From Asterella californica (Eukaryota; Streptophyta; Marchantiopsida; Marchantiales; Aytoniaceae), in NCBI GenBank assembly GCA_036924285.1, contig JAYKYS010000009.1, forward strand, positions 4,588,001-4,652,000: a stretch of 64,000 bases of DNA, written 5' to 3'. The notes beneath the pieces are model-generated. The model worked only from the letters and a program-made list of their open reading frames with translations, was not told the DNA's origin and made no database searches. Of the stretch, positions 23,501 to 34,992 are shown one piece after another. Numbering within the stretch: the stretch's first letter is position 1; every line of letters starts with the position of its first letter. The position numbers and the translations under genes are program-made.

Positions 23501-24270
23501 CTGTAACGTTCAACCAAGAAAAGCTAGATTAGCCTCACTTATCAAACACCTCCTTGGAGATTTTGAGACATCTAATATCCCTAAACTCCTTAGCTTCTGG
23601 GAGGGAAAGAGTGGGGGAGAGGCGTGGTGGAGAAGTACAAGCTCCTTGGCAACTTTGCCGTTGTTGTCTAACATCGCTGACTTGCACCTGACTGTTATCA
23701 GTGTCAAAATTCTTATGGACCCTTTCGTTTTTGCTATTTTGATGTCCTCATCCTACTCGAGAAACAAGCATCAATACGACAGAATACCTACAAGAATTGT
23801 CGAGTCTACCTGTGTGCAACTGGAGGGGACTGACAATGCATAGCATAGACGGCATTGCAAATGTCACGGAAGATCAACAAGAGTTGCTTTTCTTCAAAAT
23901 AGCCAGCTCCTCTTTGTTCCAAAACGTTCGCCAGCATCTTCTCGCAGTAATCCATGACAAGGAAACATTCCTTAGTCCTGCCCATGTCGTAGACCACCTG
24001 GGCATGCAATGTGACCACATTCGGGTGTCCCCGCAGCAACTTCATCACCGCGGCTTCCTTTTTCACAAGATCCACACTCTCTGCATCGTTGCAGATGATA
24101 TGCTTCAGCGCATACTGTCGCCCTGAAGTAGCATCCCTGGCCAAGTAGACGCACGAGAACCCCCCTTGAGCAATTGTACTCCTAACCTGCAGTTTTAGTG
24201 CCCCAACATCCACCGTTTTGCCTTCCAATCCCGCCTGCTCTTTGGGGATGAACTGCTTGAGTCGCCACAT
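17578..24270 (-). CDS. Plant NAK-family (AAK1/GAK-like) serine/threonine kinase, seven exons
   Basis: Cytosolic kinase of the NAK family, whose animal and yeast members phosphorylate clathrin-adaptor and endocytic proteins; it resembles Arabidopsis AT2G32850 (recalled). Proposed exons, in order: 24270-23810, 23405-23240, 22951-22901, 22744-22562, 22376-22259, 22013-21058, 18009-17578; phases agree, giving 788 aa. The kinase domain is about residues 20-290: glycine loop AQGGFSCVYLARD, Lys56 in YALK, HRDLK at 153-157, DFG at 173-175, YRAPE at 205-209. All catalytic residues are present. A long disordered Ser/Pro/Gly-rich tail follows, with a coiled coil at about 554-603 and two WQAF motifs near its end. 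Intron 4 has a GC donor (CAG then GCAAGG). Intron 6 is 3 kb and might hide a skipped exon, although the phase is right without one. The ATG at 24270 begins MWRLKQFIPKEQ; there is no better upstream ATG in frame. Confidence 0.85.
18010..21057 (-). other. 3-kb intron of the kinase gene
   Basis: It is bounded by a CAG-GTATGA donor and a GTCCAG acceptor, phase 0. No ORF or known element was recognised inside. It holds a perfect hairpin at 19657-19693 and a looser one near 19932-19978. Confidence 0.5.
19657..19693. repeat. Perfect hairpin, 16-bp arms and 5-nt loop
   Basis: Arm 19657-19672 (GTCCTTTAGTTCACGA) is the exact reverse complement of 19678-19693; the loop is CGCGA. It lies inside the long kinase intron. 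Confidence 0.85.
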
Positions 24271-24752
24271 CCTTCCTGCTCTACTAAACTCCTCAAGCAC
24301 ACACTCGATCTATCATAGATCTCCCTTCTCCTTGATACGATCTCCACAACAAACCACCTGCTGCTGCTTGAGGGAAATGACGCACCTGAAGATCCTCGCT
24401 CTTCCTCCACACGCAGGTTCCCTCTACACGCAATTAGGGCGGCTTTCTAACGTTGACCACAACGCTCGAAAGTACTGCTGACATTGACAGAAGGCTCGGA
24501 TCCGCCACCTCGTCCTGGAGAACCAAACTCGCATGCTGGTGGCAAACAGCTCTACAATTGCTATCCGTGTTACTACGGTTTGACGAGGTTCTTGTCGTTG
24601 GTCTCCCGAGAATGGCCTGCTAGACTGCTACTACATTCACTTCTGCTTCAACCACCACCAACCTCTCTTCTTCTCCTTCTTCCTCCTCCTCCCCGTCGAT
24701 TACAACAGCGACGACCCGGTGACCACACCTCCAATTCTCGTTCACCATGTCC

Positions 24753-24760
24753 TATATATA
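24753..24760 (-). promoter_or_regulatory. Putative TATA box of the kinase gene
   Basis: TATATATA on the minus strand lies about 480 nt upstream of the kinase ATG. Between them the minus strand is GGAGGA/GAAGAAG-rich, typical of plant 5' UTRs. The motif is palindromic, so a plus-strand promoter is equally possible. Confidence 0.3.
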
Positions 24761-26705
24761 AACTCACCTTTCTCCTCAATGAACGCGTCCTCGTGCCGCA
24801 TGATGGTGTCAACGTGATGTATACCCGAACCCGTTTCGGCCGGCGGTCTTCTTTCTCCCGCGTCCCTTTCTCCGCTGCACACTCCTCTCCTCCGCTGGTC
24901 CGTGAGCTCTCTTGCTGTATGTTTCTCTTCCTTCGGCTACCTTCCCTCCCACTGCTCTACTCCATCTGATTGCACAGGAAGAGCTGTCCCTTTCACGGAA
25001 CGAGAAGTGCACCGCACTGCGGCAGCATCAACTTCAAGGGCCGAGGTTTTGTTTTTTAGCATCTGGAAAGGTACGGACTCTGGAGGAAGGGAAGGAGGGA
25101 GGGGTTGGTGGTCTGGAGAGCGTGTACTGCGCCCATGTCGACCGTGCGTATACACAACCCTTTCGTTCGCTGTCTCCTGCTCAGCATCAGTCAACCATTC
25201 CATCATTATAACATTTGCTCCCGACTCCCGTGTATTTCAGGCCGAGAACAAATTCTCCACTGGAATGATCCTCCAGTTTGCCCTCAATTTTCGTTTCTCT
25301 TATTCGAACTTCCCAATCATCGTTACAGTGGGGCCCAAGATGTAACTACTTTTCATACTCCACTCCAAGCCTAGGCTCTCATGTACGTTTCGTGTACTCT
25401 CTCCATGCGGCTCATGTTCTTTCCGTGTCGGTTCCCCATGCTCCGCAGTCTCTAGTCCTAGTTCCTTCCGGCTTTCACGACTTGTCCTTTTCTCTTTTTT
25501 GTATGGTTTTGTAGCCTCCAAAAGAATACCTTGCCAAGCGAAACGATACATTCCTATTTCACTCGGAAAGTTTCATGTCGTTAAAGTGGTTGGCCGAATT
25601 ACCGCAACCGATCTCTACTGAACCGAACGCTCTAGACAGCATGAAGGAAAGGACACTTTGAATCTGTCAGGTGCTGAGTGCCCTCTACTAAATTGCTCCA
25701 CTCGCACCTCGAGACAAGTCAAACAACCCGACTGAACATTAGCTCTTCAAGCATTAAGAGAGGTACAAGAAAGTCTTTTCTCCACGGCCTCTTTTGCTGA
25801 AGGGAGGGACCAAATTAAGGCGAGTGAGATTCGGATGCCTTGGATTCACCTTGATGTGCAGGAACTATCAGCATCCTATCGCCTCCCTGATCGCATGTGC
25901 AGGAATATCACGGTCACAATGTTAAACCGCTCTTATTCTCAGTTAAGTACAGTCCCACTAAGGTCGCGAACTCACCAAGTGCCTGACATGAGGAGGCCGG
26001 TAACTGATTTCGGTTCTTCATGCGAAGTACGTGCACACATATACAAGAAATTTTACCGAAGGGATCCTTTCAGCAAAAAGCAATAGACTAAAGAACTTGG
26101 CTACAAACCAAGGGACACGCCAAAACTATCGTGGGACTCGAAGCTGCGACATCCTTTACCTTACTATCCTACATAAATGGAACATGAGGAGCACGGTTTT
26201 GGGATCATTCGAGGTTCCGAAACTTCCACATACATTCAGGCACGCAGGGCTAATGTAACGTCGCTGTGAAAAACCAAAACCATTGAGTTCTATCTCGGAA
26301 CAAGAAAAGTCTCCTTTTCCAGTATACAATTTCATCGCTTACGCCAGGCTAACTCCTACTGATCTACAAGACTCCTTGGCCTACACCTTATTTCTCCTCC
26401 TGGGTGCACTACAGTGAGGAGGAACTCCAGCTTGTAACCGACCATCTCAAGGGACTCACATGAGGAGAGGAAACCGCTTGTTGCGTAGGTAGAAACCTTG
26501 AATATGTCCTTTCGTCCTTACCCTCCAGTCGTTCTCTTCTGTAAGTATCTCGAGGAACATATTCATATCTCAGAGACTTCAATATCTCTAGAAACATCCC
26601 ACCCTCGTTTCTAGATCGGAACATACATATACATGTAGATAACACGTACATCGAAAACTTTCTTCCCTCGATATCGACACTTCTACGAAAGCTCAGTAGA
26701 GCAGT
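24761..26705. other. Intergenic stretch between the kinase promoter and the nuclease 3' end
   Basis: No gene is supported. It is pyrimidine-rich on the plus strand up to about 25530, with several overlapping short ORFs of low complexity that look like chance frames. It should contain upstream control sequence for the kinase and the 3' UTR of the nuclease. Confidence 0.4.
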
Positions 26706-29700
26706 TTATGACAGACGTTCTTCCAGTGAGAGTCTCCTCGCAACCTTCCTCGAGATTCTTCGTCTAGGAGTAGCAGGTACTGGGGCCGAAGATACAAGTG
26801 AAAATATTGTGGAAGTAGACTTCAAGTTAAGAGAGGCGATCAGAGATTCTGCGTCAACATACCCGGGTCCGGTTGCCATTCTTCCAGGTGTATGTGGAGA
26901 CAGCTCCTCCATGGAGAGTTTCTCACACGAACTACTGGCTTTAAGAGTGGAATGAGCAATATGTTTCTGTTTGAAGAAGGATGTGATGTTCGACTGTCGT
27001 TTGGCAGGTTCATTATCCTCGACGTTCTTTCTCTTCTTTGCCTGGCTGCGGGCTGCTTGCTTTGCTTCCTGTCATACACGCAAGAGGTTTTGACACTGAG
27101 ATGAAGCAGTAATAGAGCCATGCAGAATCTCAGAGCTATCTTTGATTATGATACGCAACGATCTAAGCCGGGAAAGTTTACTTATGCCTGCAGTAGCAAA
27201 GCAGTATAAAAACTGCTTTGCAGCGCCTGTGAGGGGAGTAAAACCGTTGAATGTTGCTAACAAAACATAGTTTCTGCCTTATCACTTGAAGTGGGATATG
27301 GGGAGTACCTGCTCTGTGGCAAATTTATCCACTAAATCCGGACAGGCAGCCTTAATAAGCTCCATATTCTCAACTGTTGTGAAGCACCATTCGCTTTCCT
27401 CTGCATCTGTTTCTGGAAATTCTACACCGTCCATGTCGTTCTCGCCTGTTTTACCAATCCTTTGTGTCTTGTTTGTCTTTGAAGATGTGGACTTGAGCTT
27501 CAAGCCCAGCCATTGCTGACCGTCTATTCCTTTTAAACTTTTCCACTTCAACATATAGAGGGGTTCTCCTTGTTCGATCTTTATACGATCTATACATTGT
27601 GGAGCATAGGCACCTTCGAGGAACTTCTCGAGGGCAGTACATGAAGCACCCTCTTTCATGGCTGCTAGCTCCTTTAAGTAGGAAAGCGAAAGCAACGGCA
27701 GAACTTTTTGCCGAACATAGAACGAGTCCCAATATAAGTGCCTCTGCAAAAATATTTCAAGCTCCTCCATAGTGGGGGCACGCCAAATTATGCTTGAGGA
27801 GTAACTCTTGATGTCTGCACGATGGCGATCCGCACTTGTGATTCCATGTTAGTGAAAAACGTCTCCTCTAAGAGGACGGTGCTCTATAGTGGTTTCTGTA
27901 CTACAGGGAACCAATAGCGTTAGAGCTGTTACCTTCGGCAGTTGCTATTTCAGAATTAAGGAAGAGAGTAATGATCTCCTCATTCGGGAAGCCTGGAGTA
28001 GATGCCATTTTATGACACATCTTGGCCCACCACTCCTTGGACTTCTTCCGCATCTTGTTCTGAGCTTTCTGCGGAATTTGCACCACTCTGTTATCCAGTT
28101 GTAGCCACACGATTTGAAGGGTTTCAGACCTGATCGTCGAAATCACAGCATACTGGAATAAAACACGAATTTTCAAGCACACTCTACAGTACACTTAATA
28201 CGGGAGGTCAGATAATACCTGTAAACAAAATGGACACGTGCACACAAAGTCTTTAGGCTTCTCTTTGCAGTCTGCTTTAATAGACAACTCCTTGGAATAA
28301 GAGGTACATGGCTGACAGCCAGAGTTAGCATGTTCTCTTTTATTTCCTGGATGCCCACACTTGGAACAATGAGTAACTTTACTCAGGTTTTCTGAAGCAT
28401 ACTCAACCGTCTCAAACCCGGATCCAACATCCATGCCTAGATCAACCTCATTCTTTAACGGAAGCTCGCCCCTTCCCCAAGCGCGCAGCCTGACACCAGA
28501 ACCTGTGAGTTTCTAAGCGCAATGCTTCTATATGAAACCGATCCAAGCAGACGAAAGACCCATGAAATCCAAGCACCCTTTAGGACAAATAGACACATGC
28601 ATGGAAACTACTAACTGCCTGCGTAGCCACTGCTATGTGTACTGACAAAACCATTTCTATACATCGCTTGATCTTGATCGAACAGGAGTAGCAGGAAAAT
28701 ACTTAGAAATAGGAGTGACGTTCTGCAAAGAAAGCTTCGAACAGATGGAAATTCCACACTTAATCAATGTTAACTAACGTACCGGTCAAGAATCTCCGAT
28801 TCAGCAAAGCAACTGATGAGCCGGCGGGCATTGGTACAGCCTACACCAGGCACTCCTTCTGGAGAGTAATCACAACCTACCAACAAGGCCAAAGCCAAAA
28901 GATGCTCCCGACGAAGTCCCATAGAGGCCTCGATGTCATCAGCACCATACAGCTCAACTTCAGGCCCCTGAAAATGTAATGCATCCCACTTACAGGTGAC
29001 TCATGAACCAAGGCCACCTATAAAATGGAGGTGTTCAACAAAAGATCCAGAACTTTGTGAGTGAAACTCGCCGTACAACATACTTTTGTATAAATCGTCT
29101 TGATTGGCTCACCTCAACACATAAAGTGCATGGAAGCATAAAGCAAAACACAACAGCCGTGCATGTGGTGAAAAGTACAAAAGTATGTCATGACATGCCT
29201 CGTTTCTTTGCTCGAGTTGCAGGGTTTTGATTACCCATTTCGCTCCATGTACGAAAGCGTCACTGTCTGGAGAAACACAGGCATCCACCAAGCCTTCTCT
29301 ATTGAGTGCCGCACACAGGCTTTCCGCCTCTCCCGTGGCCCTTAAGACGGGCACTCCTAACAGCTCCAAAAGAGTCTGTACACGAGCTTTAATTACCATA
29401 AAAAACGCCTCTGACAGTGGAGGATATATTTCTTCTTGCTTCGAAGAAGAAAAGAATATACGAACTGAGACTATCGACCTTGGACGACGTAAACTTGCTT
29501 GTGACGAAGAATTATTCGCAGTATGCGCCACTGGTAAAGGTTTCGGTGATGAACTCGACGGTTCATGACCGAGCTACACTCCCAAAAACATAGGGATTTA
29601 TCGTTCTCGGAGATGAAACATATATATGCAGTTTTAATCTCCTCTATCCATAGAGTATAACAAAGAAGTTTAGCACTGGATACAACGGATCCCTTTGCAT

Positions 29701-30548
29701 GCCAGAAATGAGTGGTAAACTTCCCTGGTAGCATATAACGTAACTCCACGGAGAGAAGAAATGCATACCACGCAATCCTCTACATTCTCATGAAAAATCC
29801 CATTTCTCGAATTACTGCCTTCCTGACTTGCTGGAGGCTCGGACAAAAGGTAAGGAGAGGTATCAGCGAATCTCTTAAAGCGTTTCATCCTCACCCCCTG
29901 CTTTAAGGACGGCGGTTCGCCATCAACTACGAACACCGGCAATGCTCCAACCTGCACCGTCAGGCAAAGACAACTTACGGAAAAGGGTAAGAAAACTAGG
30001 ATGAGAGGACATCGTTTCACAACTATATCATACGGACTGAACACAGATGATAACGAAATCGCAGCAAAGTTCACAACTTGTTTGACAACTGGGGTACAAT
30101 CAAACACCGTGGAACCTTATTAATACATGCCGAAAGTCCGACAATATTGCCCGTAATTTAGCCATGGATCACGTCAGTCCGAATACTTAGCCGTAAACCT
30201 CAAAACAAGTTCGCACAGAAACTGACGAGAAAAAGCACACGAATCCTTTTCGTCAAGATTGCTTTCTCATGTATAGAGGCGAGTAGAGTCTTAGGACATA
30301 AACCTATCGTATGGAAGCGAAATTAGGCCTTGTGCCTTGTGCGCGCATACCTTCGCCATGAGTTTCACAACTCGGTAGAAAGTGAGCCGCAAATGCGGCT
30401 TACGAACATACTGGTCCTTCAATGCTGTTTGCTGCTGCACCAGCCAGTATGACAGATCAATGGCCAGTCTTTTTCCTCGTAGAAAGCTCAAGTCCTCCTT
30501 CCGCGCAAGAGGCCTCAACTGGTCCCAAAACCCCTTCCCCACCCCCAT
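26706..30548 (-). CDS. SEND1: SEND1/GEN-type XPG-family flap endonuclease / Holliday-junction resolvase, eight exons
   Basis: Nuclear structure-specific nuclease of the Rad2/XPG family, GEN branch, which resolves Holliday junctions and cuts flaps. Proposed exons: 30548-30351, 29951-29769, 29375-29199, 28967-28783, 28489-28219, 28068-27933, 27814-27309, 27068-26706; phases agree, giving 672 aa. N-terminal XPG domain: MGVGKGFWD, D31 (AIDLSYW), D76 (VVDGEP). Internal XPG domain: E143 and E145 (TGEAES), D164 and D166 (SPDSDAF), D219 (GCDYSPEGVPGVG, start of the helix-hairpin-helix). All acidic metal ligands are present. A cysteine cluster follows (HCSKCGH and CTCPFC, residues 288-336), as remembered in plant SEND1. 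A PIP-box, QSNITSFF, lies at 577-584. Exon 3 appears to end at a GC donor (GAG then GCATGT); the alternative GT donor after GAKW would drop 12 residues. Confidence 0.85.
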
Positions 30549-31767
30549 CTTCTCGTCTCACCTCCTTCCCACTCATCCACAACTCTTTAGAAGTCGTGCT
30601 ACAAGACACAGAACGATAACCTTGATCAGAAAATTTCCTCTGTATCCCCTCGTTGCCCAGCAGCATTGCTCTTGCCCACCCCACGACTTATTCATTACGG
30701 CAGGTGAAGACTGAAGAGGTCGACCAATGGAACGAATTCTCAATCATCTGGCTGACGAAGTACATTCTTCGTCTGTTGCAGTGGACTAACCGGTTTCTCG
30801 AGCCCAAGAATGTTCGGTCACCGATAAACTAATTCCTCGTCAAGCAGACCCATTTACTACAGCACTACTCCATTCTACTGTAAATAGCATCAACTGTGGT
30901 ACAACTCCAAGTGTCCCTGTTCAAAGAAACATGTTCGTGTGATCCATTAGTGAAGAGTAAATTTTATTCCCTCTTCAGGTTGCATGCATATTTAGTTAAG
31001 GCGGCGGGGCCGCAGATGCAAATAAACACGTAGCAGAATTCGCAGCTCTGCCTCCGAGGTCTCCTACTTACCACACCTTCACCGCCATCACATCCCATTC
31101 CATGCCATCCAGTGACGCTAATATTGTAGCGAGACAGAGAAGAGAGACCAGAGAATACAAGGTTTTCCTGCTCCGTTCAGACCCGGCATTGTCTGTGAGG
31201 TCAGCTGGCGTAATTGTGAGAATTCCGGCTGGAGAGAGACTATGTCGGACTCGCATCCGACAGGGAAAATTGATATTTCGGACTCCGGGAGATGTTAGCA
31301 GATGTACGTGAAGGTTTGTTCTCTGGCACGGTGCCACCGTTGACTACCGGTGCCAGTTTACACTAGATTATCGACCGAGTCACCGACTATGAATTTGTAT
31401 AAATCCGATAGTTACCGATTACGTAGCTCTAACGATCCTCAGTTTTAGGATTCTGAAATAGTCAACAACGGCTCTAGAGACCGGGGACCGTGTGTAACTG
31501 TTGGTTAAAGTTTCAAGCTGCCGCTACTTGCGCGTACCGTACTGGAGTTATGAGTCAAGAAAGGTATCATTCTTTAGCACAGAAACTTACTTCCTCAGTC
31601 CCCCGTATGAACATCTGGTCTTCCCGGTCCCTCGAAGTTCAAACTTCCTTCCTCATACCCCATACCGGCTAGCGAGCGTTTGAGGACTGAAGACTGTGGA
31701 GACGATTGTATGCGCACAAAGGGAAAAAAGTATGAGCCGGATTTGAAATGTCTGACTATACGTAAGA
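30549..31767. other. Upstream region of the nuclease gene, up to the transposon nest
   Basis: It should hold the promoter and 5' UTR of the minus-strand nuclease. No clear TATA box or further gene is recognised. An open frame at about 31100-31310 has no recognisable product. Confidence 0.35.
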
Positions 31768-31779
31768 TGTTAGAATTAG

Positions 31780-32710
31780 TGTAACGTTCGAACGCAGATC
31801 TCAGAATAGATTTCTTTATCTCTAACCAATGAACTGCCGAACGTGAACCTCCCTGGAGAACTGTATACTTTATTTGTGTTTCCAGATCCAGTTCGTTAAA
31901 CTATCAGCTAATGAGCACCGAGGATTTGATAACTGTTGAACAGGTTTCGAATAACCAACTAGTCTTTTATAGGTCTCTGGTCAATCTTAGGTTACTAAAT
32001 ATAAGTGGAACTATTCTAGACCTGGGTTGCATAAAATTTGGGCAGCGCTTCCGCTACTAGTGATCAATTCGGAACGCCAGGACCCACAAGGAGCAACCGC
32101 CAAGACTAGGAGACCTAGTAGATGCTAGGAAGTAGGAAGGCAAAGCAATTACACCGAAATAAAGTCAACACGACACCAAATGCGCCCAACTCAGTTTTGG
32201 CACACAACTCAAGCCTACTTATCAAAATGGAGAAAGTCACGGGCTCATATACATTACATGGCATTACTTGCTGACAAGGTCACGCAGCGCTCTTGGACCG
32301 GCAATCCTTCACTACTCAACAACTCTGCTATGACTAAGACTTCACCAGAGAACCTACTTTCACTCTGAACGTCCTGATTTCTGTTACTCAACAGATCAGA
32401 CCCCAAGTCAGCGCCCTAATCAACACCCCAAGTCTGCTCTCCAGATCTACTCTCCAAGGAATCAGATTTGCATGCTCTCTGTTTTCTGAACTCCAAGATA
32501 CAATCTCTCTATTCTGGAAATACAGTATTCTCTCCTCATCACCAAGAGTGCTCTTCTCCCAAAACTGAAACTGAGAATGGTCCCCTTTAGGGCTCGCGAC
32601 ACTCTTTTATCTAGTCTCTTGAGCCTGCTTTATGACCATGCAGTTGCCACTTTTGGGTTAATCACTGCTCGAATGCCATCTGGTTTGGGGAAAAAGCAAA
32701 AGGTGTTACA
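31780..32710 (-). repeat. Element A 3' LTR
   Basis: 931 bp, begins TGTAACGTTCG and ends GGTGTTACA on the plus strand. Near-identical to 48055-48985. The internal side (minus strand) has a GGTTGGGGCGAT stretch directly before the LTR, a probable polypurine tract. Confidence 0.9.
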
Positions 32711-33111
32711 ATCGCCCCAACCAGCAAAACGCAGTTCTTCCACTGAACTGCGGTATCTACAATACCACATTAGAAACAACACTTCCTCAAATCCAGAGGA
32801 ACAGTACCCCATCCAGGGTAAGATTAAGCCCTTTCTCAAGGTTATGCTCCATTATCGAGCATCCGTTGAAGCTTTCGGGTGAGACAGAACCCTAGCTTCT
32901 AGGTGGTGCACTCGTCAGTTTCTCTTTATCCACCTCCTTACTATGATACACCATAGTAGCGTCAGCCTAAACCTGATTGACATCCGACAGCCATAAGCAG
33001 TCAGCAGACCACAACTCCACCTTTAGACGAGCAGATTGGCCAGATCTACTCGGTTCCAGTGTCCTTGAAGGGCCCTTTGCATGACTCTTCTGACTCAATT
33101 CAATCCACCGC

Positions 33112-34992
33112 TTAGCTGGAAGAAAACACTGCGGACTGTCGTCTCACAAAGTATTTACGCAGTGGTTCCTGGAACTTGTACAATGCTAGATCATCTAGAT
33201 ACTCCCAAGCTTCACTTACCAATCCCGGAACTCTATCTGTCCAACGACATAGGTATTGAGTAACGGGTTCTCCAGCTCCATCTGGATTCGGTGATGCTCG
33301 ATGATCTACTATCTCAATCAACTCAAGATCATCAGCTCTTGGTAATGCTTCTAACACTGGATGCCATTTCTGATATCTTCCAGGCAACAATTCTAGTTCT
33401 TCACGAAATATTTTCAAGTTAGAAACATGAATGATGGGGTGATAATGTTTCATACTAGCTGGAAAACGTAACTTATAGGTCACAGGACCTAACTTCTTCT
33501 CGATCAAGAACGGTCCTGCCCACTTTGGAAGAAGCTTCTTGGCTAAATCCACCCCTGCTGGGATTCTGAAGTTCTTGGTTCTCAACCAGACTCTCTGCCC
33601 TTCTTCGAACTGTATGTCTTGTCTACCACGGTTTGCATACTTGGCATACCGTTGTTGTGCCTTCTCCATGTGTTTCTTTGCCTCTTGAAACACAGTACCC
33701 TGAACACGTATGAAAGTCTCTAGATCTGGAGGATCTTTATTTGACCTTCCTGCATTTTCATGCCCCTTGGTAGCCAGAGCTATAGGAGTCCAAGGTGCAT
33801 GAGAGCCCCGATAAACCACTTCAAATGGTTTAAATCCTGTACTCGAATGCTTAGTGTTGTTATATGTAAACTCCATCAAGTCCAAGTGCTCGCTCCAATC
33901 ACTCTGATCTCGCATGATATAGTTTCTCAACCCTTGTTCTACTATCTGGATCGTCCTTTCCGTCTGACCATCAGTTTTAAGATGATAAGAGGAACTGAAC
34001 TTGAGGGTAGTTCCGAGCCTTCGAAACAAACCCTTCCAAAAATCAGCTACAAACCTCCTATCCAGATCTGAAACAATGTCTTTAGGCATCCCATGATACT
34101 TAAAAACATATCGTATAAACAGTTCAGCAACACCTCTTGACGTTACTGTTTCCCTACAAGGGATAAGGTGAGCTTGCTTACTGAAACGATCTATAACAAC
34201 TAACAGAGCATCAAAACCTCCTGATTCGAGTAAACCTGTGCATAAGTCCATACTTATGCTCTCCCAAGGCCCATCAGGTATTGGCAATGGCCTCAGCAAC
34301 CCTGCAGGTCTCCTTCGCTCCGTTCGTTGTTGTTGACATGTCAAGCAAGTCTGCACATACTTGACAACATCCTCCAACATGGACGGCCAGTAGAACTGCT
34401 CTTTAACTCGTTGCAACGTCCTATTCTGTCCTCCATGTCCAGCCAGTTCACAATCATGAAATTCTTGCATGACTAGTGTCCTTAGAGATCCAGCTGGAAC
34501 ATAGACCTTGGTTTGCTTATAAAACCAAAGGCCATTGCGAAATGAGAGATTACGTACCAATGGATCTCTCTCTTGTTGGCTGGTCCAACGTTGAGCTTGA
34601 GGATCATCTGGCAATGCTTGTCTGATTCGATCCAAAAGCTCTTCACTCGTGTCTTGAGTTGTTAATGCCTGGACACGTCTGCTTAACACATCCGCTGGAA
34701 TATTTTCCTTCCCCTTTTGATACCGCCATTCGATATCAAAACGTGCAAGTTCCACTTGCCACCTCTGTTGTTTATGTGACAAACGAAGTTTACTCTGAAA
34801 GTATGTATTACCCTCGCAGTCCGTCACAACAGTAACTTTGCTTGGTAACAAATAATGCTCCCAACGTTTCAGACAGTGGACAACTGCGAACATCTCCTGT
34901 TCATGAGCATGCCATTTTGCCTCTGTTTCTGAAAACTTGTGACTTTCGTAAGCCACTGGATGCTTTTCTTGCATCAGCACTCCTCCAATGGC
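33112..34992 (-). CDS. pol: Element A RNase H, integrase and chromodomain
   Basis: A continuous frame of about 620 aa. RNase H end (VVTDCEGNTYFQSKLR, ENIPADVLSRR). Integrase zinc finger (HDCELAGHGG then CLTCQQQR). Core catalytic D, D and E in SMDLCTGL, SDLDRRFVADF and TDGQTERTIQ. Then a GPF-type module (WAGPFLIEKKLGPVTYKLR). The C-terminal chromodomain (LELIEIVDHR, QYLCRWTD, SEAWEYLDDL) would direct integration to modified histones in related chromoviruses. Stop TAA at 33112. The 32711-33111 stretch is the element's 3' untranslated region. Confidence 0.9.
   Translation of the reverse strand, partial: AIGGVLMQEKHPVAYESHKFSETEAKWHAHEQEMFAVVHCLKRWEHYLLPSKVTVVTDCEGNTYFQSKLRLSHKQQRWQVELARFDIEWRYQKGKENIPADVLSRRVQALTTQDTSEELLDRIRQALPDDPQAQRWTSQQERDPLVRNLSFRNGLWFYKQTKVYVPAGSLRTLVMQEFHDCELAGHGGQNRTLQRVKEQFYWPSMLEDVVKYVQTCLTCQQQRTERRRPAGLLRPLPIPDGPWESISMDLCTGLLESGGFDALLVVIDRFSKQAHLIPCRETVTSRGVAELFIRYVFKYHGMPKDIVSDLDRRFVADFWKGLFRRLGTTLKFSSSYHLKTDGQTERTIQIVEQGLRNYIMRDQSDWSEHLDLMEFTYNNTKHSSTGFKPFEVVYRGSHAPWTPIALATKGHENAGRSNKDPPDLETFIRVQGTVFQEAKKHMEKAQQRYAKYANRGRQDIQFEEGQRVWLRTKNFRIPAGVDLAKKLLPKWAGPFLIEKKLGPVTYKLRFPASMKHYHPIIHVSNLKIFREELELLPGRYQKWHPVLEALPRADDLELIEIVDHRASPNPDGAGEPVTQYLCRWTDRVPGLVSEAWEYLDDLALYKFQEPLRKYFVRRQSAVFSSS

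Noticed and set aside
24484..24969. 161-codon plus-strand ORF opposite the kinase promoter
   Set aside because: Low-complexity Leu/Pro/Arg composition from a CT-rich stretch, no recognisable domain, and position in the likely 5' region of the minus-strand kinase.
33760..34071. Plus-strand ORFs across element A pol
   Set aside because: Antisense shadows of a clear integrase frame with catalytic motifs on the minus strand.
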